Positions 1-7,802 of a stretch of DNA of 64,000 bases are shown here, piece by piece. Origin of the DNA: Ensifer adhaerens. Lineage in GTDB: Bacteria; Pseudomonadota; Alphaproteobacteria; Rhizobiales; Rhizobiaceae. The position numbers and the translations under genes are program-made. The stretch lies in NCBI RefSeq assembly GCF_000697965.2, contig NZ_CP015880.1, forward strand, positions 3,681,001-3,745,000, in the 5' to 3' direction. The notes under the pieces are model-generated. The model made no database searches, was not told where the DNA came from, and saw only the letters and a list, made by a program, of their open reading frames with translations. The first letter of the stretch is position 1; every line of letters begins with the position of its first letter.

Positions 1-201
1 GAGCGCATCAAGAAGGCCGGCAAGGCGCGGGGCATCATGACGCTCGATCTCGAACAGGCGCGAGACTATCGCGAGATGGGCGCCGATTTCATGGCGATCG
101 GCACGGATGTCACCTCGCTCGTGCGCGCGACGACGGCATTACGCCAGGAGTTTCTCGGCGAGGCGACGTCGGTTCCGAAAAAGCAGGAATCCGGCTACTG
201 A
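1..201 (+). CDS. HpcH/HpaI-type aldolase, C-terminal fragment
   Basis: Only the last 66 residues are in the window; the frame is open from base 1 and stops with TGA at 199-201. The tail contains GIMTLDLEQARDY followed by ADFMAIGTDVTSL, the final barrel strand and helix typical of HpcH/HpaI class II aldolases, which split 2-keto-3-deoxy acids into pyruvate and an aldehyde. The stop overlaps the stop of the convergent reductase gene by 7 bases. Next to altronate dehydratase, whose product is 2-keto-3-deoxy-D-gluconate, a role as the terminal aldolase of the same pathway is a reasonable inference, but the catalytic residues lie outside the window, so substrate cannot be judged. Confidence 0.8.
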   Translation, partial: ERIKKAGKARGIMTLDLEQARDYREMGADFMAIGTDVTSLVRATTALRQEFLGEATSVPKKQESGY

Positions 202-1283
202 TCGCAAATTGCCTGGAGCTCAGGCATGACTACGCCGGGGCTCCAGCGCAGCAAATCGACGATCCGCCGTTCGATCTTTTCGCGATGATGATTGGCGATA
301 TCGCCTAGGCGGTGGTTGAGGAACGGGTTTCTGAAGCGTTCCAGCGTCGCGGTCACGTAGTCTGCCGCTTCGCTCTCCAGGCCTTTTGCGGCAAAGGCGG
401 GGATCACTTCGGATTGGTAGATTTTGTCCAAGTGCGCGGCAATGCCGGGGTCGGCCAGGATTTTCCGAACGGTCCCGTTCTGGTCGCGACCTTGCCTAAG
501 CCAGAGCTCGGCGAGCACCGTGTGGCCGAGATTGAGAATGTGAAGCTTCAGCTTCTCGTAAGGCGTCAGGTCATCCACGAGCTTCACGCACGGATGGATG
601 CAAGGGAGCCGCAGGCCGGACTGGTTTTCGATCGCCCAGAGCGCATAAGGTTCGGCAATTGCACCGGCAGGCTCGAGCGGCTCGGAGACGATGCGGTCGA
701 CCAGCGTGTTGGCCCAGACGACATCCTTGTCCAGCCAGTCGATAAAGGCGATGTTTCCCATCCGCTCCGCCGCGAGCCGCAGCATCAGCGCCTTCAACAC
801 GTCGCCGTTGCGCGACACGAGCTCGCAAGGAAGAATCGTCAGCGGGCGTCGGGCCGCGTCGAAACGCGCCTTCAAGAGCAGGAGCAGCTTACCCGGAAAG
901 GAAAGCGGAATGTCGGTTATCAGGTCGTTGTCGCCGACCTGGTAACCCGTGTCGCCGGTGTTGGAGATCAGGATTTCGGCTTCCTCGGCGATAATCGCCC
1001 GGATCTCGCTCCAGTTTTGGGCGGTCGAAAGCGCGCGCGCCACGCTTGTCACTCGCTGCGTCGCGTCGATCGTCTCGCCTTCCTGGATGCCACGGATGAT
1101 GACGGGAAAGCCTTCCGGCCGGGCAAGGGCTGCAAGGCGCCCAGACCGTTCGCTCGACCCTGTCGTTTGCACGATGGTGATCGGACCGGGCGCTTCCCCC
1201 TTCTTCAACGCTTCGCTGATGAAGAGATCGGCATGCGCCTGAAGAAAGCGGCTCGTCCCGAATTGCACGATCGGCGTCGGCAT
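195..1283 (-). CDS. Tagaturonate reductase-like mannitol dehydrogenase family enzyme
   Basis: A 362-residue NAD(P)-dependent polyol/uronate dehydrogenase. The start is set at the ATG at 1283 because MPTPIVQFGTSRFLQAHAD is the usual N-terminal nucleotide-binding opening of this family; an upstream extension in frame is low-complexity and not family-like. Motifs seen include SNTGDTGY, LPCELVSRNGD, WLDKDVVWANTLVDRIV and the catalytic helix KLHILNLGHTVLAELW, which fit UxaB-like tagaturonate/mannonate oxidoreductases. The expected reaction is D-tagaturonate + NADH to D-altronate, feeding the altronate dehydratase encoded at 2401. It lies 20 bases downstream of the GntR regulator gene on the same strand, so the two are probably cotranscribed. 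The alternative is fructuronate reductase (UxuB type); context with UxaA favours tagaturonate. Confidence 0.85.
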   Translation of the reverse strand: MPTPIVQFGTSRFLQAHADLFISEALKKGEAPGPITIVQTTGSSERSGRLAALARPEGFPVIIRGIQEGETIDATQRVTSVARALSTAQNWSEIRAIIAEEAEILISNTGDTGYQVGDNDLITDIPLSFPGKLLLLLKARFDAARRPLTILPCELVSRNGDVLKALMLRLAAERMGNIAFIDWLDKDVVWANTLVDRIVSEPLEPAGAIAEPYALWAIENQSGLRLPCIHPCVKLVDDLTPYEKLKLHILNLGHTVLAELWLRQGRDQNGTVRKILADPGIAAHLDKIYQSEVIPAFAAKGLESEAADYVTATLERFRNPFLNHRLGDIANHHREKIERRIVDLLRWSPGVVMPELQAICDQ

Positions 1284-1303
1284 GCATAGGCTCCGATAGC
1301 TGG

Positions 1304-2182
1304 CTATGGAATGGATTGGAGAAGGGTTTCGCGAGCGGACTGAAGGTGTCGCCGGCAGGCCTGTTCCGCCTTGGCCGGGTCGTGCGAACGCAGTGCTTCG
1401 ATATAGGCGAGGTGTTCTTCGAGCGCGCGGGCGTTGCGCTGGCGGGCATTCGTTTTGTTCCACTGGTAGTGATAGTGGAAGACGATCGCGATGATGTCGT
1501 AGAAATCGACGATGAACCGGTTGCTCGATGCCTTGTGTACCAGCAGGTGAAACTGCTCGTCGAGCTCGGAGAACTCCCGGTAGCGATTGTCGATGTCGGC
1601 GAGGATGTCCCGGTGCAGAGCCTCGATCTCCCGAAGCTCATCCCACGCCGGATGGTTGTCGGGCAAAGAGACAAAGCGCGCGGCCGAGCGCAGTTCGAAC
1701 ATCTCGCGCACTTCCGTCAGCTCCAGCGCGAATTCGCGGGTGAAACCCTTGAGGATCCAATGGCTGTTCGGCCGCTTCTCGATCAGGCCGAAGCGGCTGA
1801 AACGGATCAGGAATTCACGTACGCTGGTCGTGCCGGTTCCAATGTCGCGCGCCAGTTCCAACTCGTTGATCTGCATGCCCGGCTCGGCGCCGCCGGCGAG
1901 AATCCGGCGCATGAAGCTGCGCTCGATGATCTCGGCGAGTGAATCCGTCTCTTCCGTCGGAAAATAATCGTCGGGCCGGGGTTGTCTCAGCACGCTCTTT
2001 TTGCGCTTGTCCCAGGCTATCAGCTGCAGTTCCTCGAAGCGGCTGAGGATCGCGCGGACCGTCGTCCGGCTGACGCCGAGCATCTGTCCGAGTTCTGGCT
2101 CGGAGGGCAGCGAGGATGTGTCCGCCAGCAACTTCAGGCAGCGGTTATAGGCATCCTTGAAGACGGTGTTCTGCTTTGCCAT
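1304..2182 (-). CDS. GntR/FCD-family regulator with two winged-helix domains
   Basis: A 292-residue regulator. Residues about 8-65 form one winged helix (LPSEPELGQMLGVSRTTVRA is its helix-turn-helix) and residues about 80-145 form a second one (NELELARDIGTGTTSVREFL). Residues about 150-290 are an all-helical FCD ligand domain with the metal-site histidines in DEQFHLLVHKASSNRFI and the C-terminal EEHLAYIEAL...RRHL. Most FadR/GntR proteins carry a single N-terminal wHTH, so the doubled domain is unusual. It is divergent from uxaA with 218 bases between, and most likely controls the sugar-acid genes on both sides. Inducer unknown; metal-dependent FCD proteins usually bind hydroxy or keto acids, so a pathway intermediate is plausible. 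Confidence 0.88.
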   Translation of the reverse strand: MAKQNTVFKDAYNRCLKLLADTSSLPSEPELGQMLGVSRTTVRAILSRFEELQLIAWDKRKKSVLRQPRPDDYFPTEETDSLAEIIERSFMRRILAGGAEPGMQINELELARDIGTGTTSVREFLIRFSRFGLIEKRPNSHWILKGFTREFALELTEVREMFELRSAARFVSLPDNHPAWDELREIEALHRDILADIDNRYREFSELDEQFHLLVHKASSNRFIVDFYDIIAIVFHYHYQWNKTNARQRNARALEEHLAYIEALRSHDPAKAEQACRRHLQSARETLLQSIP

Positions 2183-2350
2183 GGGCGACGTCCGGATCGT
2201 TCGAAGTTTTCTGCGCTTACGCGGAAGGCTCCTCTATCCCGTCGCTCCGGTTTTGTCTGCGTCTGTCATCCACATCTGTTCCTCCCAAGTCGCTCCGGGG
2301 CGTCTCGGCCTGCCGCCGATGTTTTCGCTATAATACCCATTGACGGCTAT

Positions 2351-2374
2351 CTGTCTATTGTAGATAAAAGACAG
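2351..2374. promoter_or_regulatory. Inverted repeat, candidate operator between the GntR gene and uxaA
   Basis: CTGTCT (2351-2356) and AGACAG (2369-2374) are a perfect inverted repeat with 12 bases between, and TCTA-TTG-TAGA (2354-2364) is nested inside it. The site lies 27-50 bases before the uxaA GTG start and in the divergent promoter region of the regulator. The 8-mer GATAAAAG at 2363-2370 recurs upstream of the transporter gene at 5048-5055. Assignment to the adjacent regulator is inference. Confidence 0.5.
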
Positions 2375-2400
2375 AACGAAAATCATTTGGGAGAAACCGG

Positions 2401-3906
2401 GTGTCTGCGCCGTCCACCATCCTGCTCGCACCGGAGGACAATGTCGTCGTGGCGACGCTGGCGATTGCCGCTGGCGACGCCCTGCCGAACAATGTTCATG
2501 CAGCAGCGAAAGTCGATGCCGGCCACAAGATCGCGATCCGCCCGATCCGCGCCGGCGAGCCGGTCGTGAAATACGCCCAGGCGATCGGCCGGGCGACCGC
2601 CGATATCGCGCCGGGCGACCACGTGCACTCCCACAACCTCGCCTTCGACAAGGATCGCTTGGCGATCAGCCCACAGGGGGTGCCGGAAGCGGCAAGCGAT
2701 GCCGACAAGGCCCGCACCTTCATGGGCTATCGAAGAGGTGATGGCCGGGCAGCGACGCGCAACTACATCGGTGTCGTCGCCAGCGTGAACTGTTCCACCA
2801 CGGTCTGTCGCGCCATCGCCGAGGAGGCGAACAGGCGCATTCTCCCGAGATATGAGGGTATCGATGGTTTCGTGCCGATCGTGCACGATCAGGGCTGTGG
2901 CATGTCCTCGACCGGCGACGGCATGGCCAATCTGCACCGAACCCTCGCCGGCTACGCCCGCCATGTCAATTTCGGCGGCGTTCTGATGGTCGGCCTCGGC
3001 TGCGAGGTCAACCAGTTGACGCTCTATGGCCAGAGCGGCGCCGGCGCGGAGAAACGTCATTTCAACATCCAGGAAGCCGGCGGCTCGCGTCGATCCGTTG
3101 AAAAGGCGCTGGGCATTCTCGAGGAAATCGCGGCCGAAGTCGGGAACGAACGCCGTATTGCGATCCCGGTCAGCGAGATCATCGTCGGTTTGCAATGTGG
3201 CGGTTCAGATGGGCTTTCGGGCATCACCGCAAATCCGGCGCTGGGTGCTGCGGTCGATATCCTTGCCGCGGCCGGCGGCACGGCGATCCTCTCCGAGACT
3301 TCGGAAATCTATGGCGCCGAGCACCTGTTGCGCAGCCGTGCAGTCAACGAAGCAGTGGCGCTGAAACTTGATGGGCTGATTGCCTGGTGGGAGAGCTATG
3401 TGGCGATGCATGGCGCCTCGCTCGACAACAATCCTTCGCCGGGCAACAAACGTGGTGGCCTGACCACGATCCTCGAAAAATCGCTCGGCGCCGTCGCCAA
3501 GGGCGGCCGCTCGCCGCTGAACGCGGTCTACCGTTATGCCGAACGCGTCACCGAGCACGGGCTCGTCTTCATGGATACACCTGGCTACGACCCGGTATCG
3601 GCCACTGGCCAGGTCGCCGGCGGCGCCAATGTCATTGCCTTTACCACCGGTCGCGGCAGCTGTTTCGGCTGTCGGCCCGCGCCGTCGATCAAGCTTACCA
3701 GCAACACGGCGCTCTACCGGGCGATGGAAGAGGACATGGATATCGATTGCGGCGTGATCGCTTCGGGGGAGGCGAGCATTGCCGGGCTTGGCCGCGAGAT
3801 CTTCGACCTGATCATCGAGACCGCTTCGGGCCGCAAGACCAAGAGCGAGCTTTTCGGCTACGGCGATAATGAGTTCGTGCCCTGGCATCTGGGCGCAACG
3901 CTCTAA
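2401..3906 (+). CDS. uxaA: Altronate dehydratase (UxaA, full-length SAF plus catalytic domain)
   Basis: A 501-residue dehydratase that converts D-altronate to 2-keto-3-deoxy-D-gluconate. It starts with GTG, preceded by GGGAG at 2389-2393. Residues 1-95 are the SAF domain with the HVHSHN histidines (about 74-79); residues about 105-500 are the galactarate/altronate dehydratase domain, with conserved cysteines in VASVNCSTTVC, VHDQGCGMSS, MVGLGCEVNQ, GLQCGGSDGLSG and TTGRGSCFGCRPAPSIKL, which ligate the metal centre. Galactarate dehydratase (GarD) is the nearest alternative, but the neighbouring tagaturonate reductase points to altronate. First gene of the plus-strand catabolic run; the aldo/keto reductase follows 32 bases later. 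Confidence 0.92.
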   Translation: MSAPSTILLAPEDNVVVATLAIAAGDALPNNVHAAAKVDAGHKIAIRPIRAGEPVVKYAQAIGRATADIAPGDHVHSHNLAFDKDRLAISPQGVPEAASDADKARTFMGYRRGDGRAATRNYIGVVASVNCSTTVCRAIAEEANRRILPRYEGIDGFVPIVHDQGCGMSSTGDGMANLHRTLAGYARHVNFGGVLMVGLGCEVNQLTLYGQSGAGAEKRHFNIQEAGGSRRSVEKALGILEEIAAEVGNERRIAIPVSEIIVGLQCGGSDGLSGITANPALGAAVDILAAAGGTAILSETSEIYGAEHLLRSRAVNEAVALKLDGLIAWWESYVAMHGASLDNNPSPGNKRGGLTTILEKSLGAVAKGGRSPLNAVYRYAERVTEHGLVFMDTPGYDPVSATGQVAGGANVIAFTTGRGSCFGCRPAPSIKLTSNTALYRAMEEDMDIDCGVIASGEASIAGLGREIFDLIIETASGRKTKSELFGYGDNEFVPWHLGATL

Positions 3907-3938
3907 TTTGCGTAGGCCTTGGAGGAGGAAACGGGGAA

Positions 3939-4958
3939 ATGCAGACGAGACGGATCGGTCGAACCGACCTATCGGTGACCGAGTTTAGCTTCGGCGCCGC
4001 CGGTCTTGGCGGCCTCTACCGCGAATGCACCCGCGAGTCGGCGATGGCGACCCTGGACGCTGCCTGGCAGTCGGGCATGCGCTACTTCGACGTTGCGCCC
4101 TTCTACGGCCTCGGCCTTGCCGAGCGCCGCGTCGGCGACTTCCTGCGCGATAAGCCGCGCGACCAGTTCGTGCTCTCCACCAAGGTCGGCCGTCTCCTGC
4201 ATCCGGTGCCGCAAGACGAGGTGCCGGACTATTCCTATGTGAAGCCGCTCAATTTCGACGTCACCTACGACTACAGCTATGACGGCATCATGCGCTCCAT
4301 CGAGTTCAGCTACGCCAGGCTCGGGCTCAACCGCATCGATATCCTCTATGTGCATGATATCGGCGTCTATACCCATGGCGCCGCCCGCAATGCGATCTAC
4401 TTACGGCAGTTGATGGAGGGCGGCCTCAAGGCGTTGGAGGGGCTGAAATCCTCGGGAACGATTGCGGCCTATGGTCTTGGCGTCAACGAAGTGCCGGTCT
4501 GTCTCGACGTCCTGCGCCAGGCCGATCTCGACTGCATCCTGCTGGCCGGGCGTTACACCTTGCTCGACCGGTCGGCTGTCGCCGAACTGCTGCCGCTCTG
4601 CGAGAAGAAGCAGACTTCGCTCGTCGTCGGCGGGGTCTTCAATTCGGGCATCCTGGCGACGGGACCGGTCGAAGGCGCGCATTTCGACTACATGCCGGCA
4701 ACGGAAGATATCCGGCAAAAGGTCGGTGCCATGGACGCGGTCGCCCGCGGCATGAACGTGCCGCTTGCCGCACCCGCCATGCAGTTTCCGCTCGCCAGTC
4801 CGCAGGTCGCCTCGGTGCTGCTCGGCACCGCCAAGCCGCAGAGCCTGGCGCGCAACATGGCGCTCGTCGAGCACCGGTTTTCCGCCGCCGATTTCGCCGC
4901 CTTCGAGCCGTTCACACTGGTCGCACCGGAGCTCGGGGACGAGCCGGTTCGGGTTTAA
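3939..4958 (+). CDS. Aldo/keto reductase, L-fucose/L-galactose dehydrogenase type
   Basis: A 339-residue (beta/alpha)8-barrel oxidoreductase with a good ribosome site (GGAGGAGG, about 15 bases upstream of the ATG). The catalytic tetrad is visible: Asp51, Tyr56 (in FDVAPFYGLG), Lys82 (STKVGRLL) and His139 (ILYVHDIGVY). The opening RRIGRTDLSVTEFSFGAAGLGG and the ILYVHDIG strand match D-threo-aldose 1-dehydrogenases/L-galactose dehydrogenases, which oxidise L-fucose, L-galactose or D-arabinose at C1 to the lactone. The pyridoxal 4-dehydrogenase subgroup is similar, so the substrate rests on context: the cluster otherwise handles L-galactonate, tagaturonate and altronate. No lactonase gene is visible; hydrolysis may be spontaneous or encoded outside the window. 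Confidence 0.82.
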   Translation: MQTRRIGRTDLSVTEFSFGAAGLGGLYRECTRESAMATLDAAWQSGMRYFDVAPFYGLGLAERRVGDFLRDKPRDQFVLSTKVGRLLHPVPQDEVPDYSYVKPLNFDVTYDYSYDGIMRSIEFSYARLGLNRIDILYVHDIGVYTHGAARNAIYLRQLMEGGLKALEGLKSSGTIAAYGLGVNEVPVCLDVLRQADLDCILLAGRYTLLDRSAVAELLPLCEKKQTSLVVGGVFNSGILATGPVEGAHFDYMPATEDIRQKVGAMDAVARGMNVPLAAPAMQFPLASPQVASVLLGTAKPQSLARNMALVEHRFSAADFAAFEPFTLVAPELGDEPVRV

Positions 4959-5040
4959 CGGACGGCACTAAAGCGCCGTCTGAAATGCTGTTCCGGCAGC
5001 TTGCCAAGCCGGGATTGTTTTATTAGCATTCCAATATGTT

Positions 5041-5064
5041 TTTTATCGATAAAAGGTCGATAAG
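5041..5064. promoter_or_regulatory. Perfect palindrome plus repeat, candidate operator for the sugar ABC operon
   Basis: TTTTATCGATAAAA (5041-5054) is a perfect 14-base palindrome, and TCGATAA occurs at 5046-5052 and again at 5057-5063, one helical turn apart. The site is 62-85 bases before the binding-protein start. It shares GATAAAAG with the repeat upstream of uxaA, suggesting control by the same double-wHTH GntR protein. No factor assignment can be proved from sequence. Confidence 0.5.
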
Positions 5065-5125
5065 CCAGCACCTGCGATCGACCTCCAAGAAGTGGAACAC
5101 GGTGCACCAAGAGGAGAAACCTGGG

Positions 5126-6115
5126 ATGAGCATTCTGAAAAGCAGCCTTACCCGTCGCGCCTTTACCGCCCTGGCCGGCGCCGCGATGATCGCCGGCATG
5201 TCGCCGGTCGCCTCCTTCGCACAGGACGTGACGATCCCGATCATCGTCAAGGATACCACGTCCTTCTACTGGCAGATCGTGCTCGCTGGCGCCCGCGCCG
5301 CCGGCAAGGATCTCGGCGTCAACGTGCCGGAGCTCGGCGCTCAATCCGAATCCGATATCAACGGCCAGATCAGCATTCTCGAGAACGCGGTTGCGGGCGC
5401 GCCGGCTGCCGTCGTCATTTCGCCGACGGAATTCAAGGCGCTCGGCAAGCCGATCGATGAGGCGGCAAAGGCCGTTCCGATCATCGGCATCGACTCCGGT
5501 GCCGACTCCAAGGCCTTCTCGTCGTTCCTCACCACCGACAACGTCCAGGGCGGCCGCATCGCTGCCGATGGTCTCGCTGCGGCGGTCAAGGAAATGAGCG
5601 GCAAGGAAGAGGGTGAGATCGCCATCATCACCAGCCTTCCGGGCGTCGGCTCGCTCGACCAGCGCCGCGAAGGCTTCCTCGATCAGGTCAAGACCAAGTA
5701 TCCGGGCTTCAAGGTCGTCGTCGACAAATATGCCGACGGCCAGGCGACCACCGGCCTCAACATCATGACCGACCTGATCACCGCCAATCCCAACCTTGTC
5801 GGCGTCTTCGCGTCCAACCTGATCATGGCGCAGGGTGTCGGCCAGGCAATTGCCGAAAACAAGCTCGGCGACAAGATCAAGGTGATCGGCTTCGACAGCG
5901 ACGACAAGACGGTCGGCTTCCTCAAGGAAGGCGTTCTGGCCGGTCTCGTCGTTCAGGATCCCTATCGCATGGGTTATGATGGCGTGAAGACGGCGCTCGC
6001 GGTCTCGAAGAAGGAGAAGGTCGAGGCGAATGTCGATACCGGCGCCAATCTGGTGACCAAGGCCAACATGGCCGAGCCGAAGATCGACGCTCTCTTGAAC
6101 CCGAAGGTCAAGTGA
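5126..6115 (+). CDS. Periplasmic sugar-binding protein of a CUT2 ABC importer
   Basis: A 329-residue ribose/xylose-type binding protein. The ATG at 5126 is chosen because GAGGAG lies at 5111-5116 and the signal peptide begins there; in-frame codons upstream overlap the putative operator. The signal carries LTRRAFTALAG, a twin-arginine-like motif, and is likely cut after VASFA (about residue 32). The mature part shows IPIIVKDTTSFYWQIV, QISILENAVAGAPAAVVISP and GIDSGADSKAF, the two-lobed Rbs/Als/Xyl-type fold. It delivers a sugar to the permease encoded at 7803. It is followed by two RNA hairpins before the ATPase gene, a common way to keep binding protein in excess over membrane parts. Confidence 0.9.
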   Translation: MSILKSSLTRRAFTALAGAAMIAGMSPVASFAQDVTIPIIVKDTTSFYWQIVLAGARAAGKDLGVNVPELGAQSESDINGQISILENAVAGAPAAVVISPTEFKALGKPIDEAAKAVPIIGIDSGADSKAFSSFLTTDNVQGGRIAADGLAAAVKEMSGKEEGEIAIITSLPGVGSLDQRREGFLDQVKTKYPGFKVVVDKYADGQATTGLNIMTDLITANPNLVGVFASNLIMAQGVGQAIAENKLGDKIKVIGFDSDDKTVGFLKEGVLAGLVVQDPYRMGYDGVKTALAVSKKEKVEANVDTGANLVTKANMAEPKIDALLNPKVK

Positions 6116-6123
6116 CGACGGCT

Positions 6124-6183
6124 GCGGTGGGCGTTGAGCCCGCCGCACCCGCTTGCGGCCGGAACGAGGACCGGCCGCAAGCG
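6124..6183 (+). other. Two adjacent stem-loops between binding-protein and ATPase genes
   Basis: First stem: 6124-6132 pairs with 6138-6146 (9 pairs, one G-U, 5-base loop). Second: 6150-6162 pairs perfectly with 6171-6183 (13 pairs, 8-base loop). There is no T-run, so these look like mRNA stabilisers or processing/attenuation structures rather than a full terminator. Both fall in the 94-base gap after the binding-protein stop codon. Confidence 0.7.
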
Positions 6184-6209
6184 ATCTCTGCGATGGGAGG
6201 AATGCGCAG

Positions 6210-7763
6210 ATGACCGATTTGCAAGAGGCACGCGACGGGAGGACCGAAGGACTGCATGTGGCGACACGCCATCCGGTTCCGAAAGGCGAGCCTATCCTGG
6301 AGCTGCGCGCCCTGCAGAAGAAGTATGGCGCCGTCGAAGCCTTGAAGCCGGCGTCGCTGACCTTTCTTTCCGGTGAAGTTCACGCGATCGTCGGTGAGAA
6401 CGGGGCCGGCAAGTCGACGCTGATCAAGCTTCTGACCGGCGTCATCAAGCGCACGTCCGGTGAAATCTTCTGGTGCGGAAAACCCGTTCAGCTTGGCACG
6501 CCGCAGGAGGCGATTGAGCGCGGTATCAATGCCGTGCACCAGGAGGTCGTACTTTGCGCGCACCTGTCGGTCGCGGCCAATATGTTTCTCGGCGACGAGA
6601 TCAATCGCAACGGCCTGATGCGCAAGCGCGCCATGACCGATGCGGCACAAAGCGTGCTGGATGATCTCGGCTTTAACCTGCCGGCCGGTGCCGTGCTTGG
6701 TAGCCTGACGATCGGCCAGCAGCAGCTTGTCGCCACGGCACGCGCGGCCATGCGCGGCACGCAGTTTCTGATCTTCGATGAGCCGACCGCCTATCTCACC
6801 CGCCAGGAATCGGCACAGCTCTTCCGGTTGATCCGAAGGCTGCAGGCCGAAGGCGTGACGATCGTCTATATCAGCCATCGCATGGAGGAAGTGTTCGAGC
6901 TTGCCGACCGTGTCTCGGTGCTGCGTGACGGCACCCATGTCGGCACCCGCAAGATCGGCGAGACCAATGAGGCGGAACTGATCGCGCTGATGATCAACCG
7001 CACGATCGAGCAGATCTATCACAAGGAGCATTTTCCGCCCGGCGAGATGATCGTCGAGACGCGCAACTTGAGCGGTCCCGGTTTCCAGGATGTATCGCTG
7101 ACGGTGCGCGCCGGCGAGATCGTCGGCCTCTATGGGCTGATCGGCGCGGGACGCAGCGAGTTTGCGCTCGGCCTCTATGGCCGGCACCGACCAACGGCTG
7201 GAGAGATCTACTGGCAGGGCCGCAAGGTTGAGATCGCCAGCGAGCGTAAGGCCATGGACCTCGGCATTGCGCTTGCGCCGGAAAGCCGGCGCGACCAGGG
7301 CCTCTGCCTCAACCTGCCGATCGGCCTCAACATCAATCTGCCGGTTTTCAACCGGCTGACACGCGGTCTGACGATCAATGGCCAGCAGGAACGGGAAAAC
7401 GCCGACCGCCAGATTCGCGACCTGAAGATCAAGACGCCGTCACGCCGGGTGCTGGCCTCCGCCATGTCCGGCGGCAACCAGCAGAAGATCGTAATCGGCA
7501 AGTGGCTGAGCCACGGCGCCAAGCTTTTCATCTTCGACGAGCCGACGGTCGGCGTCGATGTCGGAACCAAGGCGGAAATCTATCGGCTGTTCGCACGGCT
7601 TCTGGAGAACGGGGCGGGCATCATCCTGATCTCGTCCTATCTGCCCGAGGTCTACGAACTGGCGGACCGGCTGCACGTGTTCCGGCGCGGGCGGCTGGTC
7701 GCCAGCCACGACTATCGCGCCGCGAGCCATGAGGAAGTGCTGACGCAGGCAATTGGCGTTTGA
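6210..7763 (+). CDS. Sugar ABC transporter ATP-binding protein (two-domain, RbsA/MglA type)
   Basis: A 517-residue duplicated ATPase. The ATG at 6210 is preferred (GGGAGG at 6195-6200); a TTG at 6153 lies inside the upstream hairpin. The N-terminal cassette has Walker A GENGAGKST (62-70), the modified signature LGSLTIGQQQL and Walker B FLIFDEPTAYL. The C-terminal cassette has a degenerate P-loop (GLIGAGRSE), signature SAMSGGNQQK and Walker B LFIFDEPTVGVD. This asymmetry is normal for the CUT2 family. It energises uptake through the permease encoded 39 bases downstream. Confidence 0.93.
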   Translation: MTDLQEARDGRTEGLHVATRHPVPKGEPILELRALQKKYGAVEALKPASLTFLSGEVHAIVGENGAGKSTLIKLLTGVIKRTSGEIFWCGKPVQLGTPQEAIERGINAVHQEVVLCAHLSVAANMFLGDEINRNGLMRKRAMTDAAQSVLDDLGFNLPAGAVLGSLTIGQQQLVATARAAMRGTQFLIFDEPTAYLTRQESAQLFRLIRRLQAEGVTIVYISHRMEEVFELADRVSVLRDGTHVGTRKIGETNEAELIALMINRTIEQIYHKEHFPPGEMIVETRNLSGPGFQDVSLTVRAGEIVGLYGLIGAGRSEFALGLYGRHRPTAGEIYWQGRKVEIASERKAMDLGIALAPESRRDQGLCLNLPIGLNINLPVFNRLTRGLTINGQQERENADRQIRDLKIKTPSRRVLASAMSGGNQQKIVIGKWLSHGAKLFIFDEPTVGVDVGTKAEIYRLFARLLENGAGIILISSYLPEVYELADRLHVFRRGRLVASHDYRAASHEEVLTQAIGV

Positions 7764-7802
7764 ACCGATAAAAACAAACTTGAGGATGCAGGGAGGAAGA
7801 CG

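Noticed and set aside
4955..6148. A 397-codon open frame opposite the sugar-binding protein gene
   Set aside because: The plus-strand gene has signal peptide, ribosome site and operon context; the minus frame has none.
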